NCBI GenBank assembly: GCA_002377585.1 | Contig: DFQC01000043.1 | Span: 1 to 36,044 of the forward strand | Source of the DNA: Anaerolineales bacterium UBA3499 | GTDB lineage: Bacteria; Chloroflexota; Anaerolineae; Anaerolineales; UBA11657 | DNA: 36,044 nt | Reading direction: 5' to 3' | In this document: piece after piece, positions 8,242 through 16,530 of the stretch | How the letters are laid out: every line of letters starts with the position of its first letter | How positions within the stretch are numbered: the first letter of the stretch is position 1 | The notes under the pieces: generated by a model | Databases searched by the model: none | The model's input: only the letters and a program-made list of their open reading frames with translations | Told to the model about the DNA's origin: nothing | Program-made: the position numbers and the translations under genes

Positions 8242-8852
8242 TTTTGATATATCTCCGGTCGAACAATGTGTGCGTCTCCAAAAGGAAAATAGACTGCTGA
8301 GACTTTACCCAATATTTGCTGGATAGTTATTGGGCCTATATTTAATGTACGGGAATCTTTAGAGAAATTGCGATTATCACCCAGTACTAGATACTGGTCC
8401 GCTTCAAGTTGCCACTGTTGCGTTTCTGTAACCATCATAGGCTCTCGGAGATAAGGTTCGGATTTATTTATTCCATTCACATAGAGTTTACCCGAAGTGA
8501 TTTCCACAATATCACCAGGGGTAGCTACTACACGCTTAATATAATCTGTTTGTCCAGGTCTTCCAAGGATGTTCTCCCAAAATGTAGTTGTAGTGCTCAT
8601 AGAAGGTACAAATACTACGACATCTCCTCGTGCAGGAGCATGAAACTTATATGCTAGTCGATTTACTACAATATATTGCCCATCTTTGAAGCTATTTAGC
8701 ATACTATCACCTTCAATTCTAAATCTAGCAGTAATTATGTTGACGGTCACAAATATTGCGAACGCCAAAAGTGCCGTTTCAACCAACTCTCTAAGCACCT
8801 TAGGCAACATCGGTGTAGGATCTTGTTGGTCTTTAGTACGGATGTTTTCCAT
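8238..8852 (-). CDS. lepB: Signal peptidase I
   Basis: A membrane serine protease that removes signal peptides from exported proteins. The N-terminal membrane segment is at about residues 24-43 and is followed directly by the nucleophile S50 in EGDSM. The general-base lysine is K106 in DYIKRVVATPGD, and the later box VLGDNRNFSKDSR is intact. The 204-residue length with a single N-terminal anchor is typical of Gram-positive-type enzymes. It overlaps deoC by 4 nt and follows der by 58 nt on the same strand. Confidence 0.93.
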   Translation of the reverse strand: MENIRTKDQQDPTPMLPKVLRELVETALLAFAIFVTVNIITARFRIEGDSMLNSFKDGQYIVVNRLAYKFHAPARGDVVVFVPSMSTTTTFWENILGRPGQTDYIKRVVATPGDIVEITSGKLYVNGINKSEPYLREPMMVTETQQWQLEADQYLVLGDNRNFSKDSRTLNIGPITIQQILGKVSAVYFPFGDAHIVRPEIYQN

Positions 8853-8910
8853 TGAGGAGTACTTCTCTGTTCGATATTATAGCTTGGTTATCACCTTGTA
8901 TCAACATTGG

Positions 8911-10281
8911 TTATTCGCTGCGTTCTCTGTAAGTTAATCGTATAGGTGTACCACTGAACTTGAATATTTCTCTGATTTTGTTTTCTAGATAGCGTGTATA
9001 ACTAAAGTGCACAAGATTCTTGTCATTTATGTGTAAAAGTATTATTGGAGGTGCAGTAGACACTTGTGTTGCATAAAAAATACGAAGTCTCTTACCGTTT
9101 TTTGATGGTGGCGAATGCTGCATAACTGCAGAAGCTACAACACGATTTATTTCAGACGTGGAGGCTCTGAGATGTCGTTCGGTGTACACTTGCAAAGCAA
9201 GTGGCAGCACAGTGTTTACGCGTTTGCCTGTTAATGCGGATATGAAGATTACAGGCACATAATCTAAAAATTGCAGTGTTGTACGAACTAGGGTGCTATA
9301 TTCATCTATTGTATAAGTATCTTTTGGTATTTTGTCCCACTTGTTTACTACCACAATTACACTGCGTGATTTGTCTATGATCATACCTGCTATATGAGCA
9401 TCTTGTGCTGTGAATGGTTCTGTAGCATCAATCAGCAGCATGACCACTTCTGCGCGCTCAATTGCTTTTAGTGCACGTAGTACGCTATATTTCTCGACTC
9501 CAGGTACTATTTTCCCCCGACGTCTAATTCCCGCAGTATCAATTAAGGTAATTTTATTGTCGTAGTATTTCAGTTTAGTATCTATTGCATCGCGTGTTGT
9601 CCCAGCTACTGGTGACACGATTACTCTATCTTGACCTATTAATTTGTTTAGCAGACTGCTTTTTCCAACATTTGGTCGCCCTACAATTGCAATAGCAATT
9701 GTGTCATCTTCAGGAAATGACGTTGAAGAAGGCAGATTGGCAACGATCGCGTCAAGTAATTCTCCTATTCCGAGTCCATGTAAGGCAGCGATGGGGTACA
9801 GGTCACTAATACCTAGTGCATGGAATTCATGCGTATCCATGAATCTTGATTGGTTGTCACATTTATTTACAGCTAACAAAATAGGTGATTTATTTTTTTT
9901 CGTAGGCTCTTTTCTGCTCTTACGTAGTAGGTTGGTTATGTCTATATCTGTGGAAGTGACTCCAGAACTCACATCTGTCATGAGCACTACTACATCTGCT
10001 TCAGTTATCGCCATTTCATATTGAGCGCGAATCTCAGAAATAAAGTCAGATGAGTCTTGTGCAAGAGGTAACGAATCTTGCTGTCGCTGATATGCTTCTA
10101 TGCCACCGGTATCTACTAGGTTAAAAGAGGTGTTATTCCATTCCACCTCTGTCATTAACCGGTCTCGTGTTGTTCCTGGAACATCATCTACTACTGCTAG
10201 TCGTTCACCAGCCAAGCGGTTAAATAGAGTAGATTTACCTACATTTGGTCGTCCCACCAGAGCGACAATCGATTTGCGCAT
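8911..10281 (-). CDS. der: Ribosome biogenesis GTPase Der (EngA)
   Basis: A tandem-GTPase protein required for 50S subunit assembly. The first G domain starts with GRPNVGKS at residues 9-16, with DTGG and a later NKCD. The second starts with GRPNVGKSS at about residue 201, with DTAGIRRRGK and NKWDK. A C-terminal KH-like domain ends the 456-aa protein, as usual. The linker between the two G domains contains Ser/Lys-rich stretches (such as KKNKSP) that lengthen the first domain slightly. It starts 8 nt downstream of the YbbR gene and is probably cotranscribed with it. Confidence 0.96.
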   Translation of the reverse strand: MRKSIVALVGRPNVGKSTLFNRLAGERLAVVDDVPGTTRDRLMTEVEWNNTSFNLVDTGGIEAYQRQQDSLPLAQDSSDFISEIRAQYEMAITEADVVVLMTDVSSGVTSTDIDITNLLRKSRKEPTKKNKSPILLAVNKCDNQSRFMDTHEFHALGISDLYPIAALHGLGIGELLDAIVANLPSSTSFPEDDTIAIAIVGRPNVGKSSLLNKLIGQDRVIVSPVAGTTRDAIDTKLKYYDNKITLIDTAGIRRRGKIVPGVEKYSVLRALKAIERAEVVMLLIDATEPFTAQDAHIAGMIIDKSRSVIVVVNKWDKIPKDTYTIDEYSTLVRTTLQFLDYVPVIFISALTGKRVNTVLPLALQVYTERHLRASTSEINRVVASAVMQHSPPSKNGKRLRIFYATQVSTAPPIILLHINDKNLVHFSYTRYLENKIREIFKFSGTPIRLTYRERSE

Positions 10282-10289
10282 AAATAAAA

Positions 10290-11582
10290 TTATGTTTCGT
10301 CGGTTGCTTCGTTTGTTGTAGTATTGGGTAGGTTACTATCTTCTATTTTTTCGTCGTCGGAAACACTTGTGGTTTCACTTACAATTACACGAATGTATGC
10401 TGGCAAAATGGTGTCAGTTTTAATGACATCCGGACCGGACACAATTACCGAGGGTTCTATATCATAGGTACCAGGGGCTAAATGAAGGAGATCTAGTATT
10501 ACTTTAACATTTTCTCCTGTTAAACTGTCTAATACAGGTAATGGTCCTGACATAATTACGTCAACGGAATCTGGTGATATTTGCGCTGAAAGATTTGTTC
10601 CCAGTCCAGTCACAGTCAAATCTTGTCGTATGCGTTGACTGGTCTCAACGGCTTCAATGCTGACTAATACAACTATTGATTGCTCACTTACAGCAGTCAC
10701 TCCTTCTGGAAGTGCAATAGTTAATCTAGCATCAATATCTTGTGAAGCAGATGAAATGTCTAGAGGCTCTGTTTCTACAAAACCTGGTAGAGCAGTTAGT
10801 TGATCTTGATCGCTGGAAAATACAGTGATAGTTGGAGGGGAGGTCGTAATGTTAGTGATGCGGTAACCTGGTTCAGGCTTTCCCTCAAGCAGGGCGCGTA
10901 CTGCTACATCTCGGTAGCCGCCCATTTGTCGTATAGGTATGGTAATTGTAGTGCTTTTGGGTTGCAAAACTAGATTATCTAAGGTGGACCCCAGTGTACC
11001 GATTTGGCTAAAGGTAAAGGTCCTATTAACATTATCTTTTTCCTCACTGATGTTCATAGTTAGTTTGATTGTGTCTAACTTAGTGATCTCTTGCTCTGAT
11101 CCAGTTGCAATGATTTTCTCTGCAGAAATTATAGGAGTACTGGCAATGTAACCAACAGCGGGATCACCTTTTATATCTACAGTGATGGGTATTGTTTTGG
11201 TGACAATTCTTTCTAGGTTGATTGAGACTTCACTAGGACTCACTGACAAGATTTCTGCATTTGGAATATTTACTTCGGTATTAAGTGGTACTTTATGTAA
11301 TCCTGGTGTCAGGTCACTTAAATCAGCAGTTATATTAATCTGGTTTGTACTAAGTGCGGACCAAACTTGTGAAGGAGCCCTTATTAATACAGCAACATTA
11401 TCTACACTTGATCGGTTGACAACCATATCTTTGGGTAATCGTTTCATTTCTATTGTTATCGGTTGTGGATATACCTTTTCTAAAATAGGATTCTCTTCAT
11501 TGGCTGCTGTAATCCAAACAACCGTGGCAAGTACAGTGGCAAGTCCAAAAAGACTTAGGGTTTGAAGGAATTTACGTATCAT
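10290..11582 (-). CDS. YbbR-domain protein, probable partner of the diadenylate cyclase
   Basis: A 430-residue membrane-anchored protein. An N-terminal hydrophobic segment (about residues 8-27) precedes an extracytoplasmic region with several YbbR-like beta repeats, seen as recurring strands such as PEPGYRI, PAVGYIAS and SVDVIMSGP. The C-terminus is an acidic, Thr/Asn-rich tail. In Firmicutes the equivalent protein (CdaR) modulates CdaA. The gene lies 18 nt after cdaA, the same order as in those bacteria, which supports that role by context. The sequence itself shows only the fold. Confidence 0.85.
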   Translation of the reverse strand: MIRKFLQTLSLFGLATVLATVVWITAANEENPILEKVYPQPITIEMKRLPKDMVVNRSSVDNVAVLIRAPSQVWSALSTNQINITADLSDLTPGLHKVPLNTEVNIPNAEILSVSPSEVSINLERIVTKTIPITVDIKGDPAVGYIASTPIISAEKIIATGSEQEITKLDTIKLTMNISEEKDNVNRTFTFSQIGTLGSTLDNLVLQPKSTTITIPIRQMGGYRDVAVRALLEGKPEPGYRITNITTSPPTITVFSSDQDQLTALPGFVETEPLDISSASQDIDARLTIALPEGVTAVSEQSIVVLVSIEAVETSQRIRQDLTVTGLGTNLSAQISPDSVDVIMSGPLPVLDSLTGENVKVILDLLHLAPGTYDIEPSVIVSGPDVIKTDTILPAYIRVIVSETTSVSDDEKIEDSNLPNTTTNEATDET

Positions 11583-11600
11583 GTCTGTCGTTACAAAGCT

Positions 11601-12401
11601 CTATTCACTCTGCTCTTTGGTTTTAATGCCTAGAATGTTTCTTATCCAGCTTCTAGTGCGTGCTGTTCGTGGTTGATAGAAGGCCGCAAGTATATTACTA
11701 AGACGCGCGTGAGTAATCTTACGAATCATTCGGCCGTTGTAAGCTACCGATATGCTTCCAGTCTCTTCTGATATGATCACAGCTACAGCATCACTAGATT
11801 CAGTTATTCCTATGGCAGCTCTGTGTCTCAATCCATAACGTCTTTCTTCTACTTTTGTGTTGGTTGACAGTGGCATTACACATGCTGCTGCGACTATTTG
11901 TTCGCCTCTCAATACTGCCGCCCCATCATGGAGTGGAGTATCTTTGTGAAAAATTTGTACTAGTAATTCTGCGGAGATATTGGCGTTCAGATATACGCCT
12001 GTATCTACATATTCTTGTAAGCCGATTTCGCGTTCGATGACAATTAGTCCACCATAACGGATTTTTGACAGTCGTTCGCTAGCCCTAACTATACATTGTA
12101 TGACTGCCATAACTTGTTCATGACGGCCTCGAAATGTAATCCAGCTTCCCGCACGCCCTAAGCTAGTCAATGCTCTTCTTATTTCTGGTTGAAATATCAC
12201 TGGAATTGCTAGCAACAGTGCAGGAAGCGTAGCTCTTAGGAGCCATGAGACTGCGCGGAGTTGGAATAGTCCCGAGAATACAACTACTAAAATTACCAAC
12301 ACAATAACTCCGCGAAGCAAGTTTACGGCTTGTGTGCCTCGTACTATGACTAGTAGTGCGTAAAACATTAATGCGACTACCAATATATCAAGTGCTTCCA
12401 C
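11601..12401 (-). CDS. cdaA: Diadenylate cyclase CdaA, membrane-bound
   Basis: Makes the second messenger c-di-AMP from two ATP. Membrane segments occupy about the first 70 residues. They are followed by a DisA_N catalytic domain with the DGA motif (PLHDGAAVLRG) and the RHRAAIG motif, and an SEETG strand. The GTG start at 12401 gives 266 aa but leaves only four residues before the first membrane segment. The same frame continues upstream without a stop to about 12468, and the added residues (ending IEQLTW) look like a genuine CdaA N-terminus. A GCGGAGGG ribosome binding site lies just after the argF stop, but no ATG, GTG or TTG follows it in frame. The true start may therefore be an AUC or AUA. 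ybbR follows directly. Confidence 0.92.
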   Translation of the reverse strand: MEALDILVVALMFYALLVIVRGTQAVNLLRGVIVLVILVVVFSGLFQLRAVSWLLRATLPALLLAIPVIFQPEIRRALTSLGRAGSWITFRGRHEQVMAVIQCIVRASERLSKIRYGGLIVIEREIGLQEYVDTGVYLNANISAELLVQIFHKDTPLHDGAAVLRGEQIVAAACVMPLSTNTKVEERRYGLRHRAAIGITESSDAVAVIISEETGSISVAYNGRMIRKITHARLSNILAAFYQPRTARTRSWIRNILGIKTKEQSE

Positions 12402-12471
12402 CCAAGTTAGTTGTTCTATTAATCGAGTGAGATCACTAAGTATAGTATCGATAGGCTTTATCCCTCCGCTT

Positions 12472-13392
12472 TCAGTCAGTCAACAAAGTGTGCAGAATGG
12501 CCTTTGCTGAATGCATGCGATTATGAGCCTGTTGGAAAATCACTGAATTAGGTCCATCTGCAACGTCACTGGTTATTTCTTCTCCGCGTTTTGCAGGTAG
12601 GTCGTGCATGACTATTACATTGGGTTTGGCTTTTGAAACAAGATCTTGGTTGACCTGATACGGCTTGAATAATTCCTGTCTGGAATGTGCTTCTTGCTCT
12701 TGTCCCATGCTTGTCCAGACATCAGTGTAAATTATATCTGCGTTGGATACTGCTGCTATCGGATCTGTCATCTGTAGAAAACCCATTTTTTGTTTTAAAG
12801 AAATTTTCTTAATACGGTCGATTACCTCATTGTTAAGTTCGTAGCCTTTTGGGCTTGCAATGGTGAAATCGATATCCATAAGAGCACATGTTAAAGCAAG
12901 TGAGGTTGCAACGTTGTTGCCATCTCCTACAAATGTCAATTTGAGTCCCTGCAATTTGGGCTTTAGTTCCATTATTGTTAGCATATCACCGAGAGCCTGG
13001 CAAGGGTGATTGTAATCAGATAAACCGTTAATCACAGGAATTGATGTGTATTTGGCAAGTTCTAGTATTTGATCGTAATTGAAAACACGTGCCATTATTG
13101 CATCTACATATCCATCAAGTACTCGTGCTACGTCGGGCACTGATTCGCGTTTGCCCAGTTCGATTTCTTGGGGAGATAGATAAATTGACTTTCCCCCTAG
13201 ATGGTGCATGGCCATTTCAAATGATACTCGTGTACGCAAGCTTGGTTTCTGGAAAATCATTGCGAGAGTCTTTCCATTTAGGACTGGTTGGTTGCCAGTG
13301 GATATAAATTCCTTTTTCAGCTTGGATGCAAGACTAAGAAGGTTTTCCAGTTCTTTACTTGTGAAGTCGTCTATGGCAAGGAAATTGCACAT
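12472..13392 (-). CDS. argF: Ornithine carbamoyltransferase
   Basis: Transfers the carbamoyl group to ornithine to give citrulline in arginine synthesis. The carbamoyl-phosphate loop reads SLRTR (residues 51-55), HPCQ is at 129-132, and the ornithine side has the DVWTSMGQE segment. The usual HCLP motif is HDLP here (about residue 262), so the conserved cysteine near the ornithine site is replaced by Asp. With 306 residues and all other boxes present, ornithine carbamoyltransferase is still the best call, though another transcarbamylase cannot be fully excluded. GGAGG lies 14 nt before the ATG, unusually far. It is the first gene of the minus-strand run and has a candidate promoter at 13468-13495. 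Confidence 0.88.
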   Translation of the reverse strand: MCNFLAIDDFTSKELENLLSLASKLKKEFISTGNQPVLNGKTLAMIFQKPSLRTRVSFEMAMHHLGGKSIYLSPQEIELGKRESVPDVARVLDGYVDAIMARVFNYDQILELAKYTSIPVINGLSDYNHPCQALGDMLTIMELKPKLQGLKLTFVGDGNNVATSLALTCALMDIDFTIASPKGYELNNEVIDRIKKISLKQKMGFLQMTDPIAAVSNADIIYTDVWTSMGQEQEAHSRQELFKPYQVNQDLVSKAKPNVIVMHDLPAKRGEEITSDVADGPNSVIFQQAHNRMHSAKAILHTLLTD

Positions 13393-13467
13393 GATTCGTA
13401 TATAGACCTCCAGCGTTTAAGTACGCAATTTGGGGTGCTGATTATTTTGATTTAAATATGAATACCA

Positions 13468-13495
13468 ATTTTACCTTGCCTTCAGGGGATTACAA
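13468..13495 (-). promoter_or_regulatory. Candidate promoter for the argF-cdaA-ybbR-der-lepB-deoC run
   Basis: On the minus strand, TTGTAA (forward 13490-13495) and TAAAAT (forward 13468-13473) are separated by 16 nt and lie about 75 nt upstream of argF. The remaining intergenic stretch (13393-13597) shows only a short TCCGT/ACGGA hairpin around 13498-13515. Confidence 0.4.
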
Positions 13496-13597
13496 GTCCG
13501 TCTTACCTTACGGAGGATAGGTATATGTATATAGTTCGACTTTTTAATAAAGGAATGAATTGTATGTTAGATAGATGGATTTTATGTGGAGGTTGAT

Positions 13598-13936
13598 ATG
13601 ACTAAATTAACAACTCTTAGTTGCGTTGCTTGTAGTGGCGACTCTCCTCTGGCTACTGCTGAGGAAATTGATACATTGCGCTTGCAGGTGCCTGAGTGGA
13701 GCATCCTGAATTCAGAAGGTATTGGTAAGTTAGAAAGAGTTTTTGAGTTCAGTAATTTTATACAAGCGTTAGAGTTCACTAATGATGTGGGAAACCTAGC
13801 TGAACAGGAAAATCATCATCCTGCTATTTTGACAGAGTGGGGCAGGGTTACTGTTACTTGGTGGACACACAAAATCGGTGGGTTACACCACAATGATTTT
13901 GTGGCAGCAGCTAAAACCGATAAGTTACTTACTTGA
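13598..13936 (+). CDS. 4a-hydroxytetrahydrobiopterin dehydratase (pterin-4a-carbinolamine dehydratase)
   Basis: A 112-residue protein of the PCD/DCoH family, which dehydrates 4a-carbinolamine pterins and also occurs in bacteria as a Moco-related or regulatory protein. The family signature is clear: ENHHPAI, then WGRVTVTWWTH, and a final LHHNDFVAAAK. I use ATG 13598 because GGAGG lies 6 nt upstream. An in-frame GTG at 13586 overlaps this site. A cysteine pair (CVAC) near the N-terminus is unusual for the family and is worth noting. It is a single gene between the divergent argF run and the convergent tRNA-Val. Confidence 0.88.
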   Translation: MTKLTTLSCVACSGDSPLATAEEIDTLRLQVPEWSILNSEGIGKLERVFEFSNFIQALEFTNDVGNLAEQENHHPAILTEWGRVTVTWWTHKIGGLHHNDFVAAAKTDKLLT

Positions 13937-13993
13937 TGTAGTTTGTTGACAATATTTGTGATTTGCTTCGCTATATTATCAATTTGATCAATA

Positions 13994-14067
13994 TGGGCAG
14001 GACAGGACTCGAACCTGCGACCTCTTCTGTGTAAGAGAAGCGCTCTAACCAGCTGAGCTACCCGCCC
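13994..14067 (-). tRNA. tRNA-Val (anticodon UAC)
   Basis: The minus strand folds into a 74-nt cloverleaf. The acceptor arm is GGGCGGG with CCTGCCC, the D-arm has AGCTCAGCTGGTTAGAGC, and the anticodon stem CTTCT/AGAAG encloses CTTACAC, giving anticodon TAC. The T-arm has GTTCGAGTC. The discriminator is A and CCA is not encoded. Confidence 0.97.
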
Positions 14068-14196
14068 TGATTAGAACGCAAGTTTACCATAATCAGGAGT
14101 TATGGCTAGTTTTTATGATTATTAACAATAGTAGATTTAGTAACCATATTGTGTTGACAGTGATGAGTACAGATACTAGTACGGATGTAAATTTGC

Positions 14197-14225
14197 TTGA
14201 CATTTGGAGATTCAGTAGTAATATT
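14197..14225 (+). promoter_or_regulatory. Promoter of the glycan/phosphonate cluster
   Basis: A perfect -35 box TTGACA (14197-14202) and AATATT (14220-14225) are separated by 17 nt, about 47 nt upstream of the regulator start codon. The -10 box overlaps the left arm of the inverted repeat. A second TTGACA at 14154-14159 could belong to a tandem promoter but has no convincing -10 partner. The rest of 14068-14196 shows nothing recognisable. Confidence 0.55.
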
Positions 14226-14254
14226 CAGTCATTGAATTTCAGACACTGAATATT
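14220..14254. promoter_or_regulatory. Inverted repeat, likely operator of the winged-helix regulator
   Basis: AATATTCAGT (14220-14229) and ACTGAATATT (14245-14254) are perfect 10-bp arms around a 15-nt centre. The core ATTCAGT also occurs directly repeated at 14210-14216. The repeat overlaps the -10 region of the promoter and lies 17 nt before the regulator gene, a typical position for an autoregulatory site. Confidence 0.5.
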
Positions 14255-14271
14255 GAAAGGGATAATACCTC

Positions 14272-14760
14272 ATGAATGTGCACACAAACCCTGAAAATAC
14301 CCATGAATTCCGTATTTTGGAGCAAATTGAGCAAGATCCAGATGCAACACAAGCTGATTTAGCAGCAAGATTGGGTGTCGCTATTGGAACAATCAACTGG
14401 TATGTGAAGCGACTGGTGAGTAAAGGGCATGTCAAGGTTACCCGTTTGCAACGTAGAAGATTACGTTACTTAATTACTCCAGAAGGCATTGCAGAGAAGT
14501 CACGATTAGCTGTGGAGTATGTGCAAGTAAGCATGGGTATGTATCGTGCTACTCGTCAAGTAGCTCGCAATTTACTAGCTGAGGCCCGTGAAGCTGGTTT
14601 TAATCAAGTTGAAGTAGTAGGAGATGGAGATTTAGTAGATGTGTGTCGTTTGACTTGTATAGAACAATCGGTGCCTATTGCCTTAGAAAATGGTGATGGA
14701 ACTCTACCGGTATTGCGTGTGTTGGGTACATCAGTACAACTGGAGATGCCGGATATATAG
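14272..14760 (+). CDS. Winged-helix transcriptional regulator of the glycan cluster
   Basis: A 162-residue protein. Residues about 12-75 form a MarR/Lrp-like winged helix: an ATQADLAARLGVAIGTINWY helix-turn-helix followed by a basic wing with RLQRRRLRYLIT. The C-terminal half (about residues 85-162) is an alpha/beta region with VVGDGDLVDVCRL, of unknown ligand. It is the first gene of the plus-strand cluster and ends 2 nt before the antiterminator gene, so both belong to one transcript. An inverted repeat overlapping its promoter suggests autoregulation. Its role as a cluster-specific regulator is inferred from position. Confidence 0.82.
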   Translation: MNVHTNPENTHEFRILEQIEQDPDATQADLAARLGVAIGTINWYVKRLVSKGHVKVTRLQRRRLRYLITPEGIAEKSRLAVEYVQVSMGMYRATRQVARNLLAEAREAGFNQVEVVGDGDLVDVCRLTCIEQSVPIALENGDGTLPVLRVLGTSVQLEMPDI

Positions 14761-14762
14761 AC

Positions 14763-15293
14763 ATGACCAAACATTGGTACGCTTTGCACACTAAACCACA
14801 TAAGGAACGTCAGGTAGATTCACTGTTGCGTTCTAGGAAAGTAGAGACTTTTCTACCTTTACTAAAGGTTAATCCTGTTAATCCTCGGGCAGCCCGTGAG
14901 AAACCTTACTTCCCAAGCTATCTGTTTGTACATGTTGATATTGATGTCATTGGATTAAGTATTTTGCGTTGGACCCCAGGACTCTTGCGAATGGTTGAGT
15001 TTGGGGGTGAGCTTGGAACTGTTCCGGCTTCGTTAATAACTCAAATTAGGGATCGCTTGGCAGAGATTCGTGCAGCGGGTGGAATGTCGTTGGATAGTTT
15101 GTCTGCAGGTGACCGCGTGCGTGTTGTCAGTGGTACTTTTGAAGGATATGAAGGTGTATTTGATGCGAGTTTGTCGGGTGCTGAGCGTGTGCGAGTGTTA
15201 CTTGAATTGATCAATGATCATCAGTCACACCGAAATATAGGACGCACCATTCCTGTAGAGTTGAATGCAGGCAATATTGAAAAATTAAGTTGA
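14763..15293 (+). CDS. NusG/RfaH-like transcription antitermination protein
   Basis: A 176-residue specialised NusG paralogue. The NGN domain starts with HWYALHTKPHKERQV and continues with REKPYFPSYLFVHVD, and the C-terminal KOW region includes AGDRVRVVSGTFEGYEGVF. Such proteins (RfaH, UpxY, LoaP) load onto RNA polymerase near the start of long polysaccharide or secondary-metabolite operons and suppress pausing and termination. Its place directly before more than 20 kb of co-directional biosynthetic genes, with a structured leader in between, fits that role well. Housekeeping NusG is less likely because no secE or rplK neighbours are present. Confidence 0.88.
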   Translation: MTKHWYALHTKPHKERQVDSLLRSRKVETFLPLLKVNPVNPRAAREKPYFPSYLFVHVDIDVIGLSILRWTPGLLRMVEFGGELGTVPASLITQIRDRLAEIRAAGGMSLDSLSAGDRVRVVSGTFEGYEGVFDASLSGAERVRVLLELINDHQSHRNIGRTIPVELNAGNIEKLS

Positions 15294-15487
15294 TAAGTAA
15301 CAGACATAAGCCTTTTTGAAAATTAGTTGAAATAGGTAAAGGCTGGGCAAGCGCAGACACTGTTAAAGTGGTGCTAAATACACATAAGGTGCTAGATGTG
15401 CTCACAATTTGAGTTTGTCGAAAGGGCGGAGCCTTTATAGATTAAGTAGATTTTACAATTGATAATTACTAAGATATTCCCAAAACT
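15294..15487 (+). promoter_or_regulatory. Structured leader between antiterminator gene and first biosynthetic gene
   Basis: This 194-nt stretch has no gene. AGCCTTT (15309-15315) can pair with AAAGGCT (15338-15344). A downstream hairpin AAAGG-GCGGAG-CCTTT occupies 15421-15436, and its right arm AGCCTTT (15430-15436) repeats the first arm exactly. The middle element can therefore pair with either side, giving two exclusive folds. GTGCT occurs three times (15371, 15389, 15398). The position is where an RfaH-type protein would load. The GGGCGGAG loop region loosely resembles the ops core, which is suggestive only. Confidence 0.45.
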
Positions 15488-16477
15488 ATGACCTTAAATA
15501 CAATTGTAACAGGTGGAGCAGGTTTTATTGGTAGTCATCTTGTAGAGCGTTTACTTGCTGATGGCTGTAGTGTTGCAGTATTAGACAATTTCTCTACTGG
15601 AAGGCTTGATAATCTCAGTCATGTGCGTAATCATGATGGTCTGACCATCCATGATGTGGATATTGTCGATCCAGAATCATTGCAGGGGCTTTTCACAGGT
15701 GTTGAATGGGTGTTTCACTTAGCAGCGCTTGCTGATATAGTACCATCTATTCAGCATCCGTTTCATTATCATAGGACTAACGTGGATGGCACTATGGCGG
15801 TAGTAGAAGCTGCTAGGAATTCAGGTGTTGAGCGATTTGTCTATGTAGCCTCATCATCTTGTTATGGAATTCCAGACAAATATCCTACTTCTGAGACTGA
15901 GCTAATACAACCCGAATACCCGTATGCGCTGACCAAATTCTTAGGTGAACAAATTGTATTACATTGGCACAAAGTTTATGGTTTCCCATCAATTTCACTC
16001 AGGTTGTTTAACGTTTATGGACCACGTTCTCGTACTGCAGGTACATACGGCGCTGTGTTTGGTGTTTTTCTGGCTCAGAAATTAGCAGGTAAGCCATTTA
16101 CAGTGGTGGGTGATGGAAATCAGACACGTGATTTTACATTTGTGACTGATGTAGTAGATGCTTTAATACAGGCTGCGCAATCAAAATGTTTGGGGGAGGT
16201 GTTCAATGTGGGATCAGGAATACCTCACTCTGTTAATGAATTGATTGAGTTACTTCAAGGTGATGTTGTCTACATACCTAAACGACCTGGCGAACCTGAT
16301 ATTACACTTGCTGATACTTCGAAGATTAGGTCCAAATTATCATGGAAACCTCAAGTGTCTTTTGAGAAAGGGGTACAAATAATGCTTGAAAACATTGAAT
16401 ATTGGGGCAAAGCCCCTGTGTGGGATGCTAATTCGATAGCGAAAGCTACCAAGGAATGGTTTACGTACTTGGGTTGA
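15488..16477 (+). CDS. NAD-dependent sugar epimerase/dehydratase (UDP-glucose 4-epimerase type)
   Basis: A 329-residue extended short-chain dehydrogenase acting on nucleotide sugars. The Rossmann motif TGGAGFIGSH is at the N-terminus, the catalytic Ser region reads VASSSCYG, and the YxxxK pair is Y146/K150 in YALTK. RLFNVYGPRS and GDGNQTRDFTFVTDV are typical of UDP-hexose 4-epimerases such as GalE/WbpP relatives. Epimerase versus dehydratase cannot be decided from sequence alone. It is the first structural gene after the leader, with a 53-nt gap to the next gene. Confidence 0.85.
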   Translation: MTLNTIVTGGAGFIGSHLVERLLADGCSVAVLDNFSTGRLDNLSHVRNHDGLTIHDVDIVDPESLQGLFTGVEWVFHLAALADIVPSIQHPFHYHRTNVDGTMAVVEAARNSGVERFVYVASSSCYGIPDKYPTSETELIQPEYPYALTKFLGEQIVLHWHKVYGFPSISLRLFNVYGPRSRTAGTYGAVFGVFLAQKLAGKPFTVVGDGNQTRDFTFVTDVVDALIQAAQSKCLGEVFNVGSGIPHSVNELIELLQGDVVYIPKRPGEPDITLADTSKIRSKLSWKPQVSFEKGVQIMLENIEYWGKAPVWDANSIAKATKEWFTYLG

Positions 16478-16530
16478 ATTGTAGGCTTCTTCTAGGCTCA
16501 TTATTTAGATAATCAAATATAAAATATTCT

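Noticed and set aside
13946..13979. Promoter after the pterin dehydratase gene (TTGACA with TATATT)
   Set aside because: The spacing is about 20 nt and it points into the antisense side of tRNA-Val with no plus-strand gene directly behind it.
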